Below are positions 1 through 8,303 of a DNA stretch of 64,000 nucleotides, in pieces. How positions within the stretch are numbered: position 1 is the first letter of the stretch; each line of letters opens with the position of its first letter. Origin of the DNA: Crossiella equi. Lineage in GTDB: Bacteria > Actinomycetota > Actinomycetes > Mycobacteriales > Pseudonocardiaceae. Under the pieces are notes generated by a model. It saw nothing but the letters and a program-made list of their open reading frames with translations. It was not told where the DNA came from and did no database searches. Location: positions 4,945,786 through 5,009,785 of the forward strand of contig NZ_JAGIOO010000001.1 in the NCBI RefSeq assembly GCF_017876755.1, given 5' to 3'. A program made the position numbers and the translations under genes.

Positions 1-694
1 TGGACTCGGTGGCCTCCCGCTCGGTGGCCAGCTCGGCGGTCAGCCACTCGCGTTCGGCCGGGGCCAGCCACTTCGCCTCGGCCGGGCGGTCGGTCAGGAA
101 GAACCAGGTGACACCGGCCAGCAGGATCGCGGGCACGCCCTCGGCCAGGAACATGAACCGCCAGCCGGACAGGCCGAACACGCCGTCGCCGTAGCTGATC
201 AGCAGGCTGGACACGGTGGCGCCGATGGCGCTGGAGACCGCGACCGCGGCCATGAACTGCGCGACCACCTTGGCCCGCTGGTAGGCCGGGAACCAGTAGG
301 TCAGGTACAGGATGATGCCGGGGAAGAAACCCGCCTCGGCCACGCCGAGCAGGAAGCGCAGCACGGCCAGCCAGGTGGCGTTGGGTACGAAGGCCATCGC
401 GGTGGCGATGATCCCCCAGCTGATCATGATGCGGGCGATCCAGCGGCGGGCGCCGAAGCGGTGCAGCGCGAGGTTGCTGGGCACCTCCAGCAGCAGGTAT
501 CCCACGAAGAATATGCCGGAGGCGAACCCGAAGGCCTTCTGGTCCATGCCCAGCTCGGCGGTCAGGCCGTTGGGCCCGGCGAAGCCGATGTTCACGCGGT
601 CCAGGTAGTTGATGAAGTAGAGCAGCCCCAGGAACGGCACCAGCCGCCAGGTGACCTTGCGCAGCACCCGGTCCCGCATCACGTCGGCGTCCAT
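1..694 (-). CDS. MFS transporter, ACS (anion:cation symporter) type, 3' end cut by window edge
   Basis: Reading the minus strand from the ATG at 694 gives a protein starting MDADVMRDRVLRKVTWRLVP, followed by the helix-1 signature LYFINYLDRVNIGFA that is typical of the anion:cation symporter family of major facilitator proteins (tartrate, 4-hydroxyphenylacetate and hexuronate transporters). Further hydrophobic helices follow, with the loop pattern VGYLLLEVPSNLALHRFGAR. About 231 codons are visible, which is the N-terminal six-helix half; the rest lies left of the window. The substrate cannot be told from this half. The gene is divergent from the secreted hydrolase at 812, so the 117-bp gap probably holds both promoters. 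Confidence 0.88.
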   Translation of the reverse strand, partial: MDADVMRDRVLRKVTWRLVPFLGLLYFINYLDRVNIGFAGPNGLTAELGMDQKAFGFASGIFFVGYLLLEVPSNLALHRFGARRWIARIMISWGIIATAMAFVPNATWLAVLRFLLGVAEAGFFPGIILYLTYWFPAYQRAKVVAQFMAAVAVSSAIGATVSSLLISYGDGVFGLSGWRFMFLAEGVPAILLAGVTWFFLTDRPAEAKWLAPAEREWLTAELATEREATES

Positions 695-811
695 CCCGGG
701 TTCCTAAACCGCCGGGGTGCTCCCGTCAAGCACAACAGCCCCTTTACGGCTCTCTAACCACTTCCTGACATCGCCCGTGTTGGCTCAGTCCGGACGAGAG
801 GAGTCCCCGCC

Positions 812-1927
812 GTGCGAACCCCGCTGCGCCTCGTGGCGCTCGCCGTGGCGGCCGCCGCGGCCTGTGCGCTGCCCGTGCCCGCCGCCGCTGCCCCCTCCGG
901 TGTCGAGGTCAGCGACTACACGCTCGGCGACCGGGCCTTCCGCTTCGGCGACCACGACTTCGAGATCACCGGCCGGGTGCACTCCCCCCGGCGCCCAGGC
1001 CGGTTCCCGGTGGTGCTGCTCGCGCACGGGCTGTGGGACACGTGCGCGGGCAGCACCTTCGCCTGGCCCTGCCCGCCGGGCGAGCCCGCGCTGCGCAGCC
1101 AGGACGGCTACGACTACCTGGCCAGCGACCTGGCCGCCCAGGGCATGGTGGTGGTGTCGATCAGCGTGAACGGCATCAACGCGGGCCCGATGGGCCAGGA
1201 GGCCGACCGCGCCCGGGCCGCGCTGGCCAACCGGCACCTGGCGCTCTGGCAGCAGCTCTCCGCCACTGGCGGGGGCGAGCTCGCGGGCCGGTTCACCGAG
1301 TCCGGGCGCCCGAAACAGGTCGACTTCCGCGGCCGGGTCGACCTCGACCGGGTCGGCCTGGTGGGCCACTCCCGGGGCGGCCGGGGCGTGGCCTACCAGG
1401 TCGCGGACAAGCACCTGGGCGAGCTCCCGCGCGGCGTGCGGGTGCGCGCGGCGGTGCCGCTGGCCCCGGCCGAGTACTACGCGCCCGACCCCGAGGCGCC
1501 GGAGAACCTGGACTACCGCATCACCCAGGTCCCGTTCCTGGCCGTCTCCGGCACCTGCGACCACTCGGTCAGCGGCGGCAAGGACTACTTCGACAACGCG
1601 GCGGGCCGCAACACGGTCCCGGTCCGCCTGCTGACCCTGCGCGGCGCCAACCACAACTTCCACAACACCGAGTGGTCCCCGGCCTCCGGCCGCCCGCACG
1701 CCCACGACGACGTCGACTCCAACCAGGCCCGCACCACCCCGGGGCACTGCCGCGACCGCGCGGGCGCCTCGGTCAGGCAGCTCACCGAGGCCGAGCAGCA
1801 CCGCGCGACCTCGGTGTACCTGTCCGCCTTCTTCCGCCGGTACCTGCTGGGCGACCGCACCGCCGACCTGGTGCTCTCCGGCGCGGTGAAACCCGTGGGC
1901 GCGGTGGCGGAGATCAAGACTCGGTGA
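812..1927 (+). CDS. Secreted alpha/beta hydrolase (lipase/esterase-like)
   Basis: The GTG start follows a purine-rich GAGAGGAG ribosome site. Residues 1 to about 28 form a classical signal peptide with a run of Ala ending in an AxA-type site, so the 371-aa protein is probably exported. The core shows the oxyanion-side motif AHGLWD (about residues 72-76), the nucleophile elbow GHSRGG with Ser187, an acidic residue in SGTCDHS and a late His in RGANHNFHN, which together make a plausible Ser-Asp-His triad. The arrangement resembles secreted actinobacterial lipases and cutinase-like hydrolases, but the substrate is not identifiable. Its last 14 bases overlap the convergent YciI-like gene. Confidence 0.85.
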   Translation: MRTPLRLVALAVAAAAACALPVPAAAAPSGVEVSDYTLGDRAFRFGDHDFEITGRVHSPRRPGRFPVVLLAHGLWDTCAGSTFAWPCPPGEPALRSQDGYDYLASDLAAQGMVVVSISVNGINAGPMGQEADRARAALANRHLALWQQLSATGGGELAGRFTESGRPKQVDFRGRVDLDRVGLVGHSRGGRGVAYQVADKHLGELPRGVRVRAAVPLAPAEYYAPDPEAPENLDYRITQVPFLAVSGTCDHSVSGGKDYFDNAAGRNTVPVRLLTLRGANHNFHNTEWSPASGRPHAHDDVDSNQARTTPGHCRDRAGASVRQLTEAEQHRATSVYLSAFFRRYLLGDRTADLVLSGAVKPVGAVAEIKTR

Positions 1928-2324
1928 TGGTGGGCGGTGCGGTGTAGAACGGCCGCACCTCCAGCCACTCGTGGATGGGCTTGCCGCCCGCGCCCGGGGC
2001 GGCCGACAGCTCCCCGGCCAGCTCGACCGCGCGCTCCTTGCTGTCCACGTCGATCACCATCCACCCGGCGATGAGGTCCTTGGTCTCGGCGAAGGGCCCG
2101 TCCGTGACGGCGGGCCTGCCCTCGCCGTCGTAGCGGACCCACAGGCCCTCCGGGGCCAGGGCCTGGCCGTCGACGAACTCGCCGGTCGCGCGCAGCTTGT
2201 CCGCGAAGTCCTGCATGTACCGCATGTGCGCGCTGACCTCCTCCGGCGTCCAGTGCGACATCTCGACGTTGTTCACCGGAGCCGGGGCACCGCGGTAGTG
2301 CTTGAGCAGCAGGTACTTGGCCAT
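1914..2324 (-). CDS. YciI/DGPF-domain protein
   Basis: A 136-aa protein from the ATG at 2324, beginning MAKYLLLKHYRG. I chose this start over the longer open frame because the family begins at this beta strand. It carries the family signature VTDGPFAETKDLIAGWMVIDV and an N-terminal region of the 'PCG' type that often travels with ECF sigma factors. No sigma factor is adjacent here. YciI-like proteins have a ferredoxin-like fold and mostly unknown roles. The gene is divergent from the SDR at 2453; the 128-bp gap includes the 8-bp palindrome GAAATTTC and probably both promoters. Confidence 0.85.
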   Translation of the reverse strand: MAKYLLLKHYRGAPAPVNNVEMSHWTPEEVSAHMRYMQDFADKLRATGEFVDGQALAPEGLWVRYDGEGRPAVTDGPFAETKDLIAGWMVIDVDSKERAVELAGELSAAPGAGGKPIHEWLEVRPFYTAPPTITES

Positions 2325-2452
2325 CGTGGTTCTCCTCGGTACTGGTCGCGACCCGTTCCGGTCACGTTCGACCCTGGGACGGAGCCGCCTGGACGTTCTC
2401 GACATCCCCGCCGGAACTTCTTCGAGAAATTTCGTCGTCTAGCGTCGAGGAC

Positions 2453-3145
2453 ATGAGCAACCGCCCCCTCGCACTCGTCACCGGCGCCTCCCGGGGCATC
2501 GGCCGCGCCACGGCCCACGCCCTCGCGCCCACCCACGACCTGCTGCTGGGCGGCCGCGACCCCCAGGCCCTCGCCGCGCTGGCGGCCGAGCTCCCCGGCA
2601 CGGCCACGCCGTGGGCGGTGGACCTGTCCGACACCGACGCGCTGACCGCCGCCACCGCGGACATCGCACGCCTGGACCTCCTGGTGCACAGCGCGGGCGT
2701 CGCCGAGCTGGGCGCGGTCGCCGATACCCCGGCCAAGGTCTGGCGCGAGACCTACGAGATCAACGTGGTCGCCGTCGCCGAGCTGACCCGCCTGCTCCTG
2801 CCCGCGCTGCGCCGGGCCAGGGGCACCGTCGTGCTGGTCAACTCCGGCGCGGGCCTGCGCGCCAACCCGGGCTGGGGCGCCTACGCCGCCAGCAAGTTCG
2901 CCCTGCGCGCCCTGGCCGATGCCCTGCGCGCCGAGGAGGAGCCGCACGGCGTGCGCGTCACCTCGGTGCACCCCGGGCGCACCGCCACCGACATGCAGCG
3001 CGGCATCCGCACCGCCGAGGGCGCCGACTACAACCCGGAGAACTACCTGACCCCGGAGTCCGTGGCCGCCGCCGTGCTCGCCGCCGCCACGGCCGGGCCG
3101 GACGCGCACGTCACCGAGATCGTCATCCGGCCCGCGGCGCGCTGA
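2453..3145 (+). CDS. SDR family oxidoreductase
   Basis: A 230-aa classical short-chain dehydrogenase/reductase. The dinucleotide-binding motif TGASRGIG lies near the N-terminus (residues about 10-17), the HSAG variant of the NNAG motif is in the middle, and the catalytic pair YAASK follows an active-site Ser in VLVNSGAG. It is shorter than most SDRs (about 250 aa) and ends soon after the substrate loop. NADP preference is suggested by the Arg in the Gly-rich loop. The substrate is unknown. It stands alone, divergent from the YciI-like gene, and ends in a strong terminator. Confidence 0.9.
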   Translation: MSNRPLALVTGASRGIGRATAHALAPTHDLLLGGRDPQALAALAAELPGTATPWAVDLSDTDALTAATADIARLDLLVHSAGVAELGAVADTPAKVWRETYEINVVAVAELTRLLLPALRRARGTVVLVNSGAGLRANPGWGAYAASKFALRALADALRAEEEPHGVRVTSVHPGRTATDMQRGIRTAEGADYNPENYLTPESVAAAVLAAATAGPDAHVTEIVIRPAAR

Positions 3146-3151
3146 CCGGGA

Positions 3152-3183
3152 GCGGACCGGCTTGGCGCGCCAGGCCGGTCCGC
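3152..3183. terminator. Bidirectional terminator hairpin
   Basis: A perfect 10-bp stem (GCGGACCGGC paired with GCCGGTCCGC) with further pairing of TGGCG/GCCA inside. It lies between the convergent stops of the SDR (3145) and the amidohydrolase (3192), so it can serve both strands. No clear U tract is present, as is usual in this G+C range. Confidence 0.75.
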
Positions 3184-3191
3184 ACCGCCCG

Positions 3192-4523
3192 TCAGGCGCT
3201 GACGCGCTCGGCGATCCGCCGCACCTCGGCCTGCGCCTTGGCGCGGTCCACCCGGGTCGGCTCGTGCGCGCTGACCACGTGCTCACCGGCCACCCACACG
3301 TCGGTGACCTGCGAGGCGGCCGAGGACCACACCAGGTTGGACAGCAGCTGCACGTCCGGGGCGTCCACCCCGCGCGGGAAGGCCGGGCTGTCCACGTCCA
3401 CGTGCACCACGTCGGCCCAGCGGCCCGGCTCCAGCGCGCCGATGTCGTCGCGGCCGATGGCCTGGGCACCGCCACGGGTGGCCAGCAGCAGGGCCCTCGG
3501 GGCCTTGAGCGCCGCCGCGTCGTCGCCCCGGAGGCGCGCCACCAGGGCGGACATCCGGATCTCGTCCCAGACGTCCAGGTCGTCGTTGCTGGCCGGGCCG
3601 TCCGTGCCCAGGCCCACGCGCAGGTTCAGGTCCAGCATGTCCAGCAGCCGGGCCGTGCCGCTGGCGAGCTTGGCGTTGGAGTTCGGGCAGTGCGCCACCG
3701 CGACGTCGTGGCGGGCGTAGATCGCCAGGTCCTCGTCCGAGAGGTGCACCGAGTGCGCGGACAGCACCCGCCCGCCCAGCGCGCCGATCTGCTCCAGCAG
3801 CCGTGGCACCGAACCGTGCTCGGCCCGCACCGCGACGTCCTCGGCCAGGCCCTCGGCCACGTGGATGTGCAGCAGCGCGCCCCGCTCGCGGGCCAGGCGC
3901 GCGTTCTCCGCGATCGCCTCCGGCGGCAGCGTGTACGCCGAGTGCGGGCCGTAGCCCAGCTCCACGCGGTCGGCCGGGCCGAAGCGCACGCCGTCCGCGT
4001 CGATCCACCGGGTGATCTGGTCGGTCAGGTGCTGCCAGCTGCCCAGCCGCTCGAGGCCGGGCGCGTTGATCACGCCCGGCGTCAGCACGATCCGGCCGCC
4101 GGTCGCAAGCACCGCCTCGACCATGTGCTCGCCGTGGAAGAACATCTCCACGCTGGTGGTCACGCCCGCGCGCAGCATCTCCACCGAGCCGAGCAGCATG
4201 CCGTCGTAGGAGTCCCGCTCGACCATCTTGCCCTCGGCGGGCCAGATGGCCTCCTGCAGCCAGCGCATCAGCGGCAGGTCACCGCCCAGGCCGCGCAGCG
4301 GCATCATCGGGCTGTGCGCGTGCGTGTTCACCAGGCCGGGCAGCAGGATGCCGGTCAGCTCCTTGACGGTGGCACCCGCGGTCAGCTCCGGCGCGGTCGC
4401 GGCGGGTCCACAGTGGACGATGCGACCCGCGCTGTCCACGTCGACCACGGCGTCCCGCAGCACGGAGCAGTCGGCGTCACAGGGCAGGACTACGGGGGCC
4501 GTCAGGCGCATCGACACTGTCAT
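3192..4523 (-). CDS. Amidohydrolase, adenosine/SAH/5'-deoxyadenosine deaminase-like
   Basis: A 443-aa metal-dependent hydrolase from the ATG at 4523. The metal site of the TrzN/AtzB/MtaD group is complete: THAH after the first strand, HIHVAE, AHSVHLS and LGTDGPASNDD. The C-terminal GRWADVVHVD segment is the usual beta-sandwich end. The family hydrolyses C-N or C-Cl bonds on purine- or triazine-like rings; deamination of S-adenosylhomocysteine, 5'-deoxyadenosine or an oxidised purine are the likely options, and I cannot choose among them. The start overlaps the end of the upstream VanZ-RDD gene by 47 bp, which suggests translational coupling in the minus-strand row that begins with the NOS-like gene. 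Confidence 0.85.
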   Translation of the reverse strand: MTVSMRLTAPVVLPCDADCSVLRDAVVDVDSAGRIVHCGPAATAPELTAGATVKELTGILLPGLVNTHAHSPMMPLRGLGGDLPLMRWLQEAIWPAEGKMVERDSYDGMLLGSVEMLRAGVTTSVEMFFHGEHMVEAVLATGGRIVLTPGVINAPGLERLGSWQHLTDQITRWIDADGVRFGPADRVELGYGPHSAYTLPPEAIAENARLARERGALLHIHVAEGLAEDVAVRAEHGSVPRLLEQIGALGGRVLSAHSVHLSDEDLAIYARHDVAVAHCPNSNAKLASGTARLLDMLDLNLRVGLGTDGPASNDDLDVWDEIRMSALVARLRGDDAAALKAPRALLLATRGGAQAIGRDDIGALEPGRWADVVHVDVDSPAFPRGVDAPDVQLLSNLVWSSAASQVTDVWVAGEHVVSAHEPTRVDRAKAQAEVRRIAERVSA

Positions 4524-5706
4524 GTGCGGATCCTGCCAAATCCGCCTGCGCCGCAAGCGCCGGGTCCGGTACCACCACCACCGGCCTCGGCACGTCCAGC
4601 ACGCAGCGCAAACCGGCGATCAGGTCGTGCCAGGCCCGCTGGTCGCGGCGGAACACCGGCGCGATCATCACCAGTGTGAACACCGCCACCCCGGTGAGCC
4701 CGATGATGATGAACAGGTCCCGGTCCAGCAGCGCGATGGCCTCCTCGGTGCCGATGCCGCGCAGCAGCTCCACCGCCACCATGCCCGCGGTCACCGCGAG
4801 CCCGCCCAGCACGGTCAGCACACCGACCGGCCCGAACACCTCGCGCAGCACGAGCCTGCCCACCGTCGCGGGCGAGCCGTCCACCTTGCGCACCCGGAAC
4901 TTCAGCAGCCGCCCGGCCGGGGTGTACCCGTGGTCCAGCACCGGCATCAGCAGCCGCACCAGGCCGTAGACCAGCACCAGCAGCAGGAACGGCTCGAAGC
5001 CGGTGAACGTGCGCAGCACCAGCGTGCCCATGCCGATCAGGAACATGTCCAGGCAGTAGGCCACCACCTGGCGGGGCAGGCTGGCGGCGTCCAGCAGCGC
5101 GCGGGAGTCGGCCAGCGGCAGCACCTTCGGCACGATCAGCGCGGCCGGGGCGATCAGCCCGCCCAACGCGGCCCCGGCGGTGTTGGCCATCAGGTCGTCG
5201 ACGTCGAACAGGCGGTACGCGCAGGGGTAGATGCCGAAGTTGCCGGTCAGCTGGGTGATCTCGATGGCCAGCGACAGCCCGAACCCGGCCAGCACCACCC
5301 AGCGCCGCTTGAGGCCCCAGGCCTTGCGCAGCAGCACGCCCATCGGCACGAACAGCGCCACGTTGAACGCGAAGGACAGCATCGACTTGCTGGTCAGCCA
5401 CGCGGTGACCCCGGAGCGGTTGTGCTTGGCCAGCTCGGTGCCGATGTCGGCGACGAACTGGAACGGCACGAACTGCGTGGTCGCCCGCCCGGTGCACACG
5501 CTGTCCACCGGCGGGAAGGGCATGAAGACCAGCGCGAGCATCACCAGGCCGTACAGCAGGGTCGCGTACAGCACGAACGACCGGCGCGGCTCGACCCGCC
5601 CGAACCGGAAGTAGTGCAGGGCCACCACCGGGACGAGCAAGGCGAGCCCGAGGACCAGGAAGTAGATGAGACCGGTCTGGATGTTCTGGAGGTACAGCGA
5701 CGACAC
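4477..5706 (-). CDS. VanZ-RDD fusion membrane protein, copy 1
   Basis: A 409-aa integral membrane protein. The N-terminal half is a VanZ-like domain: after two helices come FAFNVALFVPMGVLL and the conserved IEITQL...YRLFDVDDLMANTAGA stretch. The C-terminal half is an RDD domain beginning PRQVVAYCLD, with the typical YTPAGRLLKFRVRKVDG segment. VanZ is known for low-level teicoplanin resistance; RDD proteins include transporters and accessory membrane proteins. The protein aligns along its whole length with the next gene upstream, so the two are tandem duplicates. The start is GTG, and its 3' end overlaps the amidohydrolase start. Confidence 0.85.
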   Translation of the reverse strand: MSSLYLQNIQTGLIYFLVLGLALLVPVVALHYFRFGRVEPRRSFVLYATLLYGLVMLALVFMPFPPVDSVCTGRATTQFVPFQFVADIGTELAKHNRSGVTAWLTSKSMLSFAFNVALFVPMGVLLRKAWGLKRRWVVLAGFGLSLAIEITQLTGNFGIYPCAYRLFDVDDLMANTAGAALGGLIAPAALIVPKVLPLADSRALLDAASLPRQVVAYCLDMFLIGMGTLVLRTFTGFEPFLLLVLVYGLVRLLMPVLDHGYTPAGRLLKFRVRKVDGSPATVGRLVLREVFGPVGVLTVLGGLAVTAGMVAVELLRGIGTEEAIALLDRDLFIIIGLTGVAVFTLVMIAPVFRRDQRAWHDLIAGLRCVLDVPRPVVVVPDPALAAQADLAGSAHDSVDAPDGPRSPAL

Positions 5707-5781
5707 GGCAGGAATTCTGTTGGTTCCGTCCCGCCAGCTGATCGCCCGATCGGCCAGGCTCCCTCAGCTTTGCGGCCGATC

Positions 5782-6963
5782 TCACCCAGTAGGGGTACGC
5801 ACGCGCTCCCGCTCGCCCGCGAGGGGCGCCACCGGCCGCCGCCGCACCAGCACGCTGCGGGTGCCGGAGAGCCGCTCCGGCCAACCCCGCTGGTCCCGCC
5901 TGCCCGAGGGCGCCAGCAGCGAGCCCACCGCGACCACCGCGCCGAGCGCGGAGACCATGGCCAGGGCGATGAGCACCCTGAGTTCCCCGGAGATCCCACC
6001 CACCAGGATCGGGGCGATGAGCACGAAGCACAGCAGGCCGGGCAGCTCCAGCGCCTCGCGCCCGGCCAGCCGCAACAGCCCCGCCCGGGTGCCGTCGGCC
6101 CGCCGCACCCGGTAGCCGAGCAGGTAGCCGCCGGGCGTCCAGCCGTCGGTCAGCCACGGCACCACCACGCGGGCCAGCACCACCGGGACGAGCACCGCGA
6201 CCGTGGAGGTGGCGCCGGTGCCGAGGAAGAACACCCCGGCCAGCACCAGGTCCACCGCCAGCGCGCCCAGCCTGCGGCCCACCGGCACCGCGTGGGCGTA
6301 CACCGGGACCTCGGGCACCAGCTTCGGCAGCACCACGACCAGCGGCGCGAGCGCGAAGCCGAGCAGGGTGCCGCCCGTGTTGGCGATCAGGTCGTCCACG
6401 TCCATCAGGCGGTACGCGCAGCGGTAGATGCCGAAGTTGCCGGTGACCTGGGTGATCTCGAAGGCCAGCGAGACGCCGAACCCGGCCGCCGCGGTGGTGC
6501 CCAGACCGCGCCCGAACGCCCGCCGCAGGAACACCCCGAGCGGGGCGAACAGGGCCACGTTGAACGCGAAGGACAGCACCGACTTGCTGGTCAGGCCCGC
6601 GAGGAACCCGGAGCGCCCGTGCTTGGCCAGCTCGGACTGCATGTCGGTGAGGAACTGGAACGGCACGAACTGGGTGCTGTCCTGGCCCGCCTTGCACACC
6701 GTCGCCGGGTCCGGGAAGGGCAGGAACACCAGGGAGAACGCGACCGTGGCGTAGGCGAGGAAGGCGTAGAGCACGAGTGCGCGACGGGGCTCCAGCCGTC
6801 CGTACCGCCGGTAGTGCACGGCGGCCAGCGGCAGCAGCAGCACGAAGCCGATGGCGAGGAAGGCCAGCAGGCCGGTGCGGATGGAGCCGAGGTACGTCGC
6901 GGTCACCTGGACAATGCTCGGGAACTGCGACGTTCGGCCCATCGACCGCGAAGCCACGGCCAC
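5782..6963 (-). CDS. VanZ-RDD fusion membrane protein, copy 2
   Basis: Up to 393 aa from the GTG at 6963, or 386 aa from the ATG at 6942; the homologous part starts later in either case. The order of domains is the same as in copy 1: VanZ (HYRRYGRLEPRR, FAFNVALFAPLGVFL, IEITQ-like FEITQVTGNFGIYRCAYRLMDVDDL) and then RDD (GRRLGALAVDLVLAG, WTPGGYLLGYRVRRADG). It lies 53 bp below the NOS-like gene and 75 bp above copy 1, so all may be one transcript. The RDD part has diverged more than the VanZ part. Role unknown; glycopeptide or envelope stress is only a family-based guess. Confidence 0.83.
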   Translation of the reverse strand: MAVASRSMGRTSQFPSIVQVTATYLGSIRTGLLAFLAIGFVLLLPLAAVHYRRYGRLEPRRALVLYAFLAYATVAFSLVFLPFPDPATVCKAGQDSTQFVPFQFLTDMQSELAKHGRSGFLAGLTSKSVLSFAFNVALFAPLGVFLRRAFGRGLGTTAAAGFGVSLAFEITQVTGNFGIYRCAYRLMDVDDLIANTGGTLLGFALAPLVVVLPKLVPEVPVYAHAVPVGRRLGALAVDLVLAGVFFLGTGATSTVAVLVPVVLARVVVPWLTDGWTPGGYLLGYRVRRADGTRAGLLRLAGREALELPGLLCFVLIAPILVGGISGELRVLIALAMVSALGAVVAVGSLLAPSGRRDQRGWPERLSGTRSVLVRRRPVAPLAGERERVRTPTG

Positions 6964-7016
6964 TCAGCCGAAGAGCCGCCGGTTCCCGCCACCTGATCGG
7001 CCGGATGGCCGAGGGC

Positions 7017-8225
7017 TCAGACCGCCTCCAGGCGTTTCCGCAGCGCTTCCAGGCGGCCACCTGGCGGGACGGCCGGTGCGCCGAACTTGAACGGCGTGCC
7101 GAACCGGGCCCGGCGCACGGCGTCGGAGTCCACCCGGAACGCGGGCCGCCCGCCGCTGGGGCGCTGCCGCGAGCGCAGCCAGGCCAGCCGGTGCTGGGCC
7201 TCGCTGTGGTGGTCGGTGATGGTCACCTGGGCCGCGTCGAAGGAGTGCAGCACCGCGCGGTTGAGCTCCAGCACCGCCCGGTCCCGCCACAGCGTGCGCT
7301 CGGAGGAGGTGTCCAGGCCCAGGTGCCGGGCCACCTCGCCCGCCATCGCGTACGCACCCTCGTCGGCCAGCGCCCGGGTGCCGATCTCCGCGCCGACGAA
7401 CCAGGAGTTGAACGGCGCGGCCGGGTAGCTGATGCCGCCGATGGACAGGCGCATGTTGGTGATCAGCGGCACCGCGTGCCAGCGCAGCCCGAGCTCGCCG
7501 AACCACGGCAGCTCCGGGTGCGTCACCGGCACCTCCAGCACCGCCTCACGCGGCACGCTGAACAGCTTCGGGCCCTCGTCCACGGTCTCCACGACCAGCG
7601 GCAGCAGGTCGAAGCGGCCGGGCTTGGCCGGTGAGCGGTAGCCCATCACGCGCACCGCCTGGGTGAAGTCGGCGTAGCGCGGGTCGCCGGTGACCCGGCC
7701 GTCCTCGTCGCGGTGCCCGGCGTAGCGCACCAGCTGCTCGTTCCAGATGCACGGCCCCGGCCGGTCCGGGGTGTCCGGGGCGAACACGGTGACCAGCGGG
7801 CGGATGTCGCCGCCGTTGGTGGCCTGGCGCAGGTGCTCGAAGCACTCGGTGGCCACGGCGGCGGGCTTGCGCATGCCGCGCAGGTCGCGCACCTTCAGCC
7901 GCCGCCACGGCAGGCCGCTGGTGCACCAGCCGGAGTCGCGCAGCGCCACCCGTGCGCCGTAGGCCAGTTCGGCCGCGGTGTGCCGGTAGGTGCCGGTGCG
8001 GCCGACCTCATCGCGCACCTCGGCCAGGCGCTGGCTCAGCGGGCCGGAGCCGGAGTGGGAGTCGTGGAACATGCGGAGGAACTCCTCCGCAGCCGCCAGG
8101 TCGACCCGGGCGCCCGAGGGCCCATCGGCGCCGGGGGCCAGGCTGATCACATCGGTGTCGACAGCGGTCACGGCTGGGTAACGTAGTTCGTCAACCTGGT
8201 GACTCGTCACTGCCGTCCGGGGCAT
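7017..8225 (-). CDS. Divergent nitric oxide synthase oxygenase-fold protein
   Basis: A 402-aa protein that aligns with bacterial NOS oxygenases over most of its length: YGARVALRDSGWCTSGLPW, ATNGGDIRPLVTVFAP, IWNEQLVRYAGH, FDLLPLVVE, EVPVTHPELPWF, WHAVPLITNMRLSIGGISY, PAAPFNSWFVGAEIGTR and ELNRAVLHSF. The heme-ligand Cys (C101) and the Glu that binds the arginine guanidinium (E280) are kept. The RCIGR heme motif has become WCTSG, the Trp six residues before the Cys is Leu, and the C-terminal IPPxSP...HIFH pterin region is not recognisable. In the family, NOS oxidises L-arginine to NO and citrulline using partner reductases; whether this protein does so is open. Start is tentative; the first 45 residues are poorly conserved. 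Confidence 0.82.
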   Translation of the reverse strand: MPRTAVTSHQVDELRYPAVTAVDTDVISLAPGADGPSGARVDLAAAEEFLRMFHDSHSGSGPLSQRLAEVRDEVGRTGTYRHTAAELAYGARVALRDSGWCTSGLPWRRLKVRDLRGMRKPAAVATECFEHLRQATNGGDIRPLVTVFAPDTPDRPGPCIWNEQLVRYAGHRDEDGRVTGDPRYADFTQAVRVMGYRSPAKPGRFDLLPLVVETVDEGPKLFSVPREAVLEVPVTHPELPWFGELGLRWHAVPLITNMRLSIGGISYPAAPFNSWFVGAEIGTRALADEGAYAMAGEVARHLGLDTSSERTLWRDRAVLELNRAVLHSFDAAQVTITDHHSEAQHRLAWLRSRQRPSGGRPAFRVDSDAVRRARFGTPFKFGAPAVPPGGRLEALRKRLEAV

Positions 8226-8267
8226 CCCCGAACGCCAGTTTTCTCACCTGATCCAGTGGTCTTTGTA

Positions 8268-8296
8268 CCGAGAGTGGCGATCATGGCCACTCTCGG
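8268..8296 (-). terminator. Terminator of trmB
   Basis: A 29-nt perfect hairpin: CCGAGAGTGGC paired with GCCACTCTCGG around a short loop. It sits 8 bp beyond the trmB stop and upstream of the NOS-like gene on the same strand, separating the two transcripts. Without a U tract it could still act as an actinobacterial I-shaped terminator. Confidence 0.75.
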
Positions 8297-8303
8297 CAAC
8301 GGT

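Noticed and set aside
4520-7060. Very long minus-strand open frame overlapping both VanZ-RDD genes
   Set aside because: It is a G+C-driven shadow frame, made almost only of Arg, Ala, Gly and Pro, with no domain. The VanZ and RDD motifs lie in the other frames.
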